From positions 207,128 to 271,127 of the forward strand of contig ONIP01000003.1 of assembly GCA_900317955.1 (NCBI GenBank): a stretch of DNA of 64,000 nt, in the 5' to 3' direction. Position 1 is the stretch's first letter. Each line of letters opens with the position of its first letter. Below the pieces are notes generated by a model. That model saw nothing but the letters and a program-made list of their open reading frames with translations, ran no database searches and had not been told where the DNA came from. Below are positions 58,876-64,000 of this stretch, piece by piece. This DNA is from an uncultured Bacteroidales bacterium. GTDB taxonomy: Bacteria; Bacteroidota; Bacteroidia; Bacteroidales; P3. Both the position numbers and the translations under genes were made by a program.

Positions 58876-58892
58876 ACTTTGCGCTGCAAAGT
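58876..58892. promoter_or_regulatory. candidate operator upstream of the membrane protein/regulator operon
   Basis: ACTTTG-CGCTG-CAAAGT is a perfect inverted repeat. It overlaps the -7 box TAACTTTG (58894-58887, minus strand), so binding would block transcription. The site shares TTTAAGAGTACTTTG with the one at 57830. Confidence 0.65.
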
Positions 58893-59217
58893 TACAAACA
58901 TTTTTTCAATCTGCAAGTTTTTTTTGAAATTCGAGGCTTGAAGTTGTCACGATAATGTGTATAAATAATTGGAAAACATTGCCTTGTTAGATGTGATATT
59001 TTTTTTCGAAAGAAATAGAGCAGGAGGCGTAAAGCATGGGGTGGACGGGTCGTTTTGTGCAAAAAAACTATGGATAGGAAACGCTGGAATTGGTTGAATG
59101 CTGTAATGCATTCGTTGCAAATAATCTATTTCAAAAATTACAATAATGATGTGAGTGTACCAAGAAATGGCACACTGCCGCTGTATTTTTGCAGTTGGAA
59201 ATAAAAGGATTTTTGAT

Positions 59218-60888
59218 ATGGAAACAGTAAGTAAAACACAGGGAAGAAGTAAGTTAGACTTACTTTCGGCAGTCGAAAACATCGTGGAATTGGCGGAAGA
59301 TTCGCAGTTGTCGCCGGAGTTTTATTGCAATGCAAAGCGTTTCATAAAGCATCTGTCAGACACGCTCAGCCTCACGAAAGAGCAGAGCGTGATGATGGCG
59401 TTGTTTATCGACCATAGTGATGAATCACAAATCGAGGCAAGCGACATTGCAAAATACACGGGCTGCCGTACCACGCGGATGATCCGTTATATGAATGATA
59501 TTGACGAGTTGGTACGCCGAGGTTTGATTGTTCGTTGCCGTTCGTTTCGTTCAGTTTCCTACCGGGTGCCTATAGATGTGGTGGAGGCTTTCAAAGTGAA
59601 TAAGCCTTACACACCCAAAGATTGTTCCGGCCTAACCTGCCATGAGTTGTTCAGTGAGTTAGAAGACATTGTTGACCAGGTGGAAGATGATGAGATGGAT
59701 TTTACTGATGCTGTAGATCATTTCAAGATGCTGTTTCACTATAATCAGCAACTGTTGTTCGTACAAAAGGTGCAGAAACTTATCCCTGAAGATAATGACA
59801 TTGATTTTGTTCTTCTTGTCCTGTTCTGTCATCTGTTTGTGAACGAAGACGATGATTGTATTGGCTTTCACAACATCGATTGCATGTTTAGCAAGAAAGA
59901 TATGCGTATGATAAGGACGGAATTGGAGATGGGTGTCAACTTGCTGCAACAGTTGGGTTTGATAGAGTATTGCAACAACGATGGGTTGGGGGACAAGGAG
60001 AATTACAGGCTTACGATGAAGGCGAAGCGCGACTTGCTTGACGAGTTGCAACTCCCCTCGCTCGAAGTGAAGAGGGCGCTGCGCCATATGATTAGTGCTT
60101 CCGACATCAAGCCCCGCGCCATGTTCTATTCTGACGACATCACCCATCGCATTGACGACCTTGCCCATCTGCTTGAGGAGAAGAACTACAACGATATCCA
60201 TGCCCGTCTGCAAAAGGAGGGCTTCCGTTGTGGATTCACCTGTCTCTTCTATGGGGCTCCAGGCACGGGTAAGACCGAGACGGTGATGCAGTTGGCACAT
60301 CGCACAGGCCGCGACATCATGCAGGTGGACATCTCCGAGATGAAGAGCATGTGGGTTGGTGAGAGTGAGAAGAATATGAAGGCCCTTTTCGATACCTACC
60401 GCCAGCGGGTCAAAGAGAGTGCCCTTGTTCCTATCCTCCTCTTCAACGAAGCAGATGCCATTATCGGCAAACGTCGTGAGGGTGCGGAACGTGCTGTAGA
60501 CAAGATGGAGAACACGCTTCAGAACATTATCCTACAGGAGTTGGAGACTCTCGACGGCATACTGATTGCCACCACCAATCTGGTACAGAATATGGATAAT
60601 GCCTTTGAGCGGCGGTTCCTTTATAAGATACGCTTCGACAAACCCACAGTGGAAGCCCGCACAGCCATCTGGCACGAGCTGTTGCCCAACCTCAGCGATG
60701 CAGATGCCACCCTACTGGCCGAGCGGTACGACTTCAGCGGCGGACAGATAGAGAACATCGCCCGCCATTATGCCATCGATGCCATCCTGCATGGCAACGC
60801 CGCCCCCACCGCCAGCAATCTGATACCGCACTGCGATTCGGAAAGAATTAACAACACTTCATCTAAAAAGATTGGTTTCGCCAGATAG
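59218..60888 (+). CDS. AAA+ ATPase with N-terminal regulatory region
   Basis: A 556-residue protein. Residues about 1-320 are helical and unrelated to anything I recognise, with a possible winged-helix segment near 80-110 (IAKYTGCRTTRMIRYMNDID). The AAA+ domain (about 320-530) has Walker A YGAPGTGKTETVMQL at about 345, Walker B ILLFNEADAI at about 406 with asparagine where aspartate is usual, and the arginine-finger region NAFERRFLYKIRF. ATG 59218 follows a -7 box TATTTTTG at 59184-59191. Such CDC48/SpoVK-like ATPases remodel proteins; its target is unknown. Three genes of unknown function follow, under a separate promoter. Confidence 0.8.
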   Translation: METVSKTQGRSKLDLLSAVENIVELAEDSQLSPEFYCNAKRFIKHLSDTLSLTKEQSVMMALFIDHSDESQIEASDIAKYTGCRTTRMIRYMNDIDELVRRGLIVRCRSFRSVSYRVPIDVVEAFKVNKPYTPKDCSGLTCHELFSELEDIVDQVEDDEMDFTDAVDHFKMLFHYNQQLLFVQKVQKLIPEDNDIDFVLLVLFCHLFVNEDDDCIGFHNIDCMFSKKDMRMIRTELEMGVNLLQQLGLIEYCNNDGLGDKENYRLTMKAKRDLLDELQLPSLEVKRALRHMISASDIKPRAMFYSDDITHRIDDLAHLLEEKNYNDIHARLQKEGFRCGFTCLFYGAPGTGKTETVMQLAHRTGRDIMQVDISEMKSMWVGESEKNMKALFDTYRQRVKESALVPILLFNEADAIIGKRREGAERAVDKMENTLQNIILQELETLDGILIATTNLVQNMDNAFERRFLYKIRFDKPTVEARTAIWHELLPNLSDADATLLAERYDFSGGQIENIARHYAIDAILHGNAAPTASNLIPHCDSERINNTSSKKIGFAR

Positions 60889-61021
60889 TAATATCGACTA
60901 TTCGGTGATCCCTCTTCGGTGGTTCGACATACTATGCTCCTGTTTTGAAAAAAAATGAGTATCTTTGCACTTTGTTAAGCAATTCAATATTGTAAGGAAT
61001 ATTGGTTAAAATCAAAATATT

Positions 61022-61363
61022 ATGCCACAATTAATCAACTATGGGAAAGAGATGCTGAGAGTCTCGCCCAAAGGAATAGAGTATTCAACCAATGGTGGGC
61101 GCTCTTGGATGACAAGATACAGTGGTTCATCATGTGGGACATTTATTGATCTTCTGCCTTATGGAAACGAACTGCTTGCTGTTACATCTAAAGGTATTTA
61201 TTATTCTACCAGCGAAGGACGCATGTGGATGTCTCGTTATACAGGTTCATCTTGTGGCGAATTCCGCAGTCTGACCGATGGTGGCAGAGAACTCCTTGCC
61301 AACACTAGCAAAGGTCTGTATTTTTCCACCAGTGTCGGTAGAAGTTGGATGAAAAGAAGTTAA
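61022..61363 (+). CDS. small protein of three beta-propeller-like repeats
   Basis: The 113-residue protein is almost wholly three tandem units of about 37 residues: a variable start, then LLAVTSKGIYYSTSEGRMWM and SRYTGSSCG. Units carry SKG(I/L)(Y/E)(Y/F)S and a GRxWM turn, close to the BNR/sialidase-type blade (S.DGGRTW). Three units are too few for a closed propeller, so it may oligomerise or be part of a larger ancestral protein. It has no signal peptide. A -7 box TATCTTTG lies at 60960-60967. Confidence 0.7.
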   Translation: MPQLINYGKEMLRVSPKGIEYSTNGGRSWMTRYSGSSCGTFIDLLPYGNELLAVTSKGIYYSTSEGRMWMSRYTGSSCGEFRSLTDGGRELLANTSKGLYFSTSVGRSWMKRS

Positions 61364-61387
61364 TGTTAAACATTGAAAAAAAATATT

Positions 61388-62575
61388 ATGAAGTCGGAAA
61401 ATTGCCAAAAACAAAAATGGACAGAGACCTATCGGGCTTCCATCATCTCAGTTTTAATGATGTTGTTTCTTTTGGTTGCAGCTGTAATATGTCACCTTTT
61501 TGGATGGAAAGATGCACCATTTCAGTTTTTGGCAGCCTGTTTAGGTGCGGGTGTCACTGTAATTATTACAAATTTATTATTGGTCGAACAAACCAAACAA
61601 CAACAAGAACTACAGAAAGAACAGAATGAGGCAGAAGACGAAAGAAGAAACAGAGAAAAGCAAAATAAGGAAAACATCCAAATTCGAGAAAGCAAGATTG
61701 ACGCATACAACAAGTTCCTTGGTGAATTGTATTCCTCGCTTACCACGGGCGAACTAAATGAAGATAAAATACATGCACTACGCAAGAGGGTCTTTCAAGA
61801 CCTTGTATTCTATGCTAATGCTAACACACTTGCATCAATATCACAAGAAATAAGTAAACTATTTGGTGAAAGTGACATAAAACAATCTGAAGGTTATGCT
61901 CGCATAGCCAATGCTTTGCGCAAAGAACTCTCAATTGATGATGCTTCTAATGAATCAGATGCAATTAAAACAATAAATGATTTATGGAAAGCAATCAATC
62001 CAGAAGATTACTCTTCAAATAATCATGCTGTTATTGATGCAGACATTTCAACAGATGAGAATATTCAAAACACAGAAATAGTATCAAATAAAAAGATTCC
62101 ATATGAAACGGCCTGGCATTTTGCGATGTTGGGTGACGAACAAATTAAAGCTCTTGACGAAGGGATAAATGAACTATCATTGATTGAATATGAAGAAGAA
62201 TGGCGGACTAACTTGTTGAAACAAGTTGATGAAAATGATATAGTGTTTTTATTCCGTCGTGGTGGATATGGCTACATTGGAGCATTCAGGCCATTAGGTT
62301 GGCGTATCTTTGATTACAACGAACAAAAAGAAATCATACACATTTTCGGTCAGCAAGAGCAGGTTAAACCCGTTAACAATGACGACGTAATGAAATACGA
62401 CATATACAATGGTCGTGATGACGGCGCAGATCTTTGTTCAAATTTAATAGTAGAGCCCATTGCATACGTGCCAGATGGGGTGGGTAATCCTGGCGGTGTA
62501 TATCGTCGCACAATTTCACGATATGACACCGGTTACGCGGCAACATTACTCGAATGGTTTAAGAAATATCAATAA
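61388..62575 (+). CDS. uncharacterised membrane protein with coiled coil
   Basis: I do not recognise this 395-residue protein. Two hydrophobic helices (ISVLMMLFLLVAAVICHLF and AACLGAGVTVIITNLLL) span about 18-65. A charged coiled coil (KQQQELQKEQNEAEDERRNR) follows, then a helical part and a C-terminal domain (about 270-395) with FLFRRGGYGYIGAFRPLGWR and a strand-rich end. ATG 61388 is chosen over a TTG at 61373. It is A+T-rich like its neighbours. The hairpin topology with a cytoplasmic domain resembles membrane effectors of defence systems, but no known effector motif is seen. Confidence 0.7.
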   Translation: MKSENCQKQKWTETYRASIISVLMMLFLLVAAVICHLFGWKDAPFQFLAACLGAGVTVIITNLLLVEQTKQQQELQKEQNEAEDERRNREKQNKENIQIRESKIDAYNKFLGELYSSLTTGELNEDKIHALRKRVFQDLVFYANANTLASISQEISKLFGESDIKQSEGYARIANALRKELSIDDASNESDAIKTINDLWKAINPEDYSSNNHAVIDADISTDENIQNTEIVSNKKIPYETAWHFAMLGDEQIKALDEGINELSLIEYEEEWRTNLLKQVDENDIVFLFRRGGYGYIGAFRPLGWRIFDYNEQKEIIHIFGQQEQVKPVNNDDVMKYDIYNGRDDGADLCSNLIVEPIAYVPDGVGNPGGVYRRTISRYDTGYAATLLEWFKKYQ

Positions 62576-62671
62576 AGAATAATGACGAACAATGAAACCA
62601 ACGATTATAGATTGACAGTTGAAATCAAGCTGAAATTCAAAATGTGAAACCGATAATAAATGTAAAAATGT

Positions 62672-63820
62672 ATGAATAATATTATTGACAGACGGAATGC
62701 GGAGTTTATTCCGTTGATTGAGGAATTCAAAAAGGAGCTGTCGAACTTGAACATCAAAGGAATAACAGGACCGCATCTCCCGGGAGTGGGTGAATGTTAT
62801 GAAAACGCAAAGTACAGATTTGCCTTCTGTGGCATGGAGACTTATGGATGGAATGAGATGAAAGACTTCATGAGCAGAGAAGCAAATGACTATTTGAAAG
62901 ATTCGGACGATTGCCTAAACCAATTCCTGCCGCTAGGATGGGCATCGAATTGGCATGCAACCTTCTGGGCATTTGTTTTCAGGTTTTTGGCGAGATTCTA
63001 TCAAGTTGACTTTTGTAAATTGGTGGATAAGAATTCATCTGACAAAGAGATACAAGCCATCTTAAAAAGTTTCTTGTGGGCACAAGCCAACTCCATCGAG
63101 CGATATGAAGTGACTAGTCAATGGGCTGGTGCAGAACAGCATGCTTGGGATGAAGTCAAGACGGCCAGTAGAAAGTTTGATGACTTAAACCATATTATCA
63201 ACTCATGCGCACCCAAAGTGGTTTTCATTGTCTATAGCGGAGTCAACGAGGACTATTTTATGAATGACGAAACCCTAAGTAGGATGTACAGCGTTGATGC
63301 AAATCATAAGAAAAATTGCTTGAGATTATCCAATGCAGAGATGAAATATGACTATTACTATCTGCGCAATTCCTCCACCCACGTATTCAAACTTCCTCAT
63401 CCTACATGGATGGGTCTTTATAGCGGTATAGGTATTGATGCTTATGTGGACTCTTTGATTAAAGCTATTGAAACATACCAAATTTGGGATTCACTACCAG
63501 TAGACCAAAATATTTTCACATTTCCGATAAAGGAAGAAGATCATCTGTGTTTGATTGATGAAAAATACCGAATAATTTCGACAATTGCACACTCATTGGC
63601 TCAAAATAATATTGTCATGTATGGGGGCGACATCGCCAGCTTGTTTAAAATGAACAATATCCTCACTCAGTATGGCGCAGAATACTCTGAAGATAATAGT
63701 CGCGGAATATTCAAAGTCATATCCAGTGCGTGGAAATACTATTATGATAAGGGCGATTTTCAGGCAGCATACGAGATTGCGCGCAGTTTTGTAAATAAGT
63801 ATGGGGAGTATGCGTATTAG
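62672..63820 (+). CDS. uncharacterised protein, weakly uracil-DNA-glycosylase-like
   Basis: A 382-residue soluble protein. The segment YRFAFCGMETYGWNEM (about 45-62) is like the (V/F)xGxETxGW strand-turn found in some proteins related to the uracil-DNA glycosylase fold. PKVVFIVYSGVNEDYF and VFKLPHPTWMGLY could supply the later strand and loop. No catalytic site can be confirmed. It ends just before an IS element, is A+T-rich, and lies 96 bases after the unknown membrane gene. Confidence 0.7.
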   Translation: MNNIIDRRNAEFIPLIEEFKKELSNLNIKGITGPHLPGVGECYENAKYRFAFCGMETYGWNEMKDFMSREANDYLKDSDDCLNQFLPLGWASNWHATFWAFVFRFLARFYQVDFCKLVDKNSSDKEIQAILKSFLWAQANSIERYEVTSQWAGAEQHAWDEVKTASRKFDDLNHIINSCAPKVVFIVYSGVNEDYFMNDETLSRMYSVDANHKKNCLRLSNAEMKYDYYYLRNSSTHVFKLPHPTWMGLYSGIGIDAYVDSLIKAIETYQIWDSLPVDQNIFTFPIKEEDHLCLIDEKYRIISTIAHSLAQNNIVMYGGDIASLFKMNNILTQYGAEYSEDNSRGIFKVISSAWKYYYDKGDFQAAYEIARSFVNKYGEYAY

Positions 63821-63856
63821 CAAGTAAAATGATCTTTTTAAAAAGGTGTGTCACGA

Positions 63857-64000
63857 TGTGAAGTGACCCCAAAAAGTTGGACGGAATAATAAAATCAGTT
63901 TATTTGTCTGCAGAAATGAGTTCGGTATTGTACCGGACTCATTTTTAGTTTCAGTTTGATGCGTTTGTTGTTGTAGTAGTCGATATAGTCGGCCAGCTGA
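63857..64000 (-). mobile_element. end of an IS3-family (IS150-like) element
   Basis: The inverted-repeat-like end TGTGAAGTGACCCCAAAAAG (63857-63876), followed by TTGGAC, matches the GTGACCCCAAAAAGTTGGAC terminus common to IS150-type elements. The transposase reads off the right edge of the window. Confidence 0.85.
63895..64000 (-). CDS. IS3-family transposase OrfB, C-terminal end (cut by window edge)
   Basis: The last 34 residues on the minus strand read DYIDYYNNKRIKLKLKMSP and VQYRTHFCRQIN before TGA at 63895. This is the standard end of the DDE integrase OrfB of IS150-like elements (YNxxRI..KLKGMSPVxYR). The usual glycine before MSP is missing, a minor change. The catalytic domain lies outside the window. 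Confidence 0.88.
   Translation of the reverse strand, partial: QLADYIDYYNNKRIKLKLKMSPVQYRTHFCRQIN

Overview
The window looks like chromosome from a gut- or rumen-type member of the Bacteroidales. The evidence is gldH, ricT, rny, zapA, creD and a GH92 family gene in typical Bacteroidetes settings, Bacteroidetes promoters (TTTG, about 19 bp, TAnnTTTG) in front of many genes, and starts without obvious Shine-Dalgarno sites. No species can be named from sequence reading alone. The core is close to 50% GC by eye. Two stretches are clearly richer in A+T: about 17.5-24.5 kb and about 61-64 kb.

Layout. 0-1.3 kb: end of an acyltransferase, tRNA-Ala(GGC), and a deleted DUF4143-type ATPase relic. 1.4-6.2 kb: a compact ADP-ribose-centred operon with an NrtR-like Nudix regulator, a vWA-macro fusion, a second vWA protein and two ADP-ribosylglycohydrolases. 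Three copies of a 15-bp palindrome precede it, one lying over the promoter. 6.3-12.8 kb (minus): a large GH29-GH28 lipoprotein, an LtaS-like membrane sulfatase-fold protein and a hotdog thioesterase. 12.9-17.5 kb: recQ, divergent kdsD-lptB, and a small acetyltransferase. 17.6-24.4 kb: an A+T-rich defence or toxin-antitoxin island holding BRO-N/Fic and RhuM remnants, an unknown protein plus a DUF1016 nuclease, a frameshifted relic, and a PD-(D/E)XK-DGQHR protein paired with a Dam-type methylase. 24.6-29.1 kb: a DUF1295 pseudogene, a DUF2079 protein, dapB with an iron/B12-type ABC permease and ATPase, and a tRNA-Ala(CGC).

29.7-47.3 kb is mostly housekeeping and envelope genes: a carboxyltransferase subunit, a GH92 enzyme, PrsW, an operon of Ig-like lipoprotein, flippase and beta-barrel, then holB-ricT-gldH-pbp1A-rlmN, and an ECF sigma factor with a membrane partner. 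47.4-52.3 kb: a tRNA-Ser/Pro/Arg cluster, gpmA, lgt, rny, a probable 6S RNA, zapA and a coiled-coil gene. 52.5-58.9 kb: an 11-bp minisatellite, a beta-barrel gene, and an envelope-stress-like group (DUF4153, CreD, winged-helix regulator, membrane protein) with a repeated palindromic operator candidate. 59-64 kb: an AAA+ ATPase, three uncharacterised genes and the end of an IS3-family element cut by the window edge.

The best candidates for an undescribed system are the ADP-ribose operon (1.4-6.2 kb) and the DGQHR-nuclease/methylase pair (21.2-24.4 kb). The sequence supports their parts and arrangement; their biological roles are inference.
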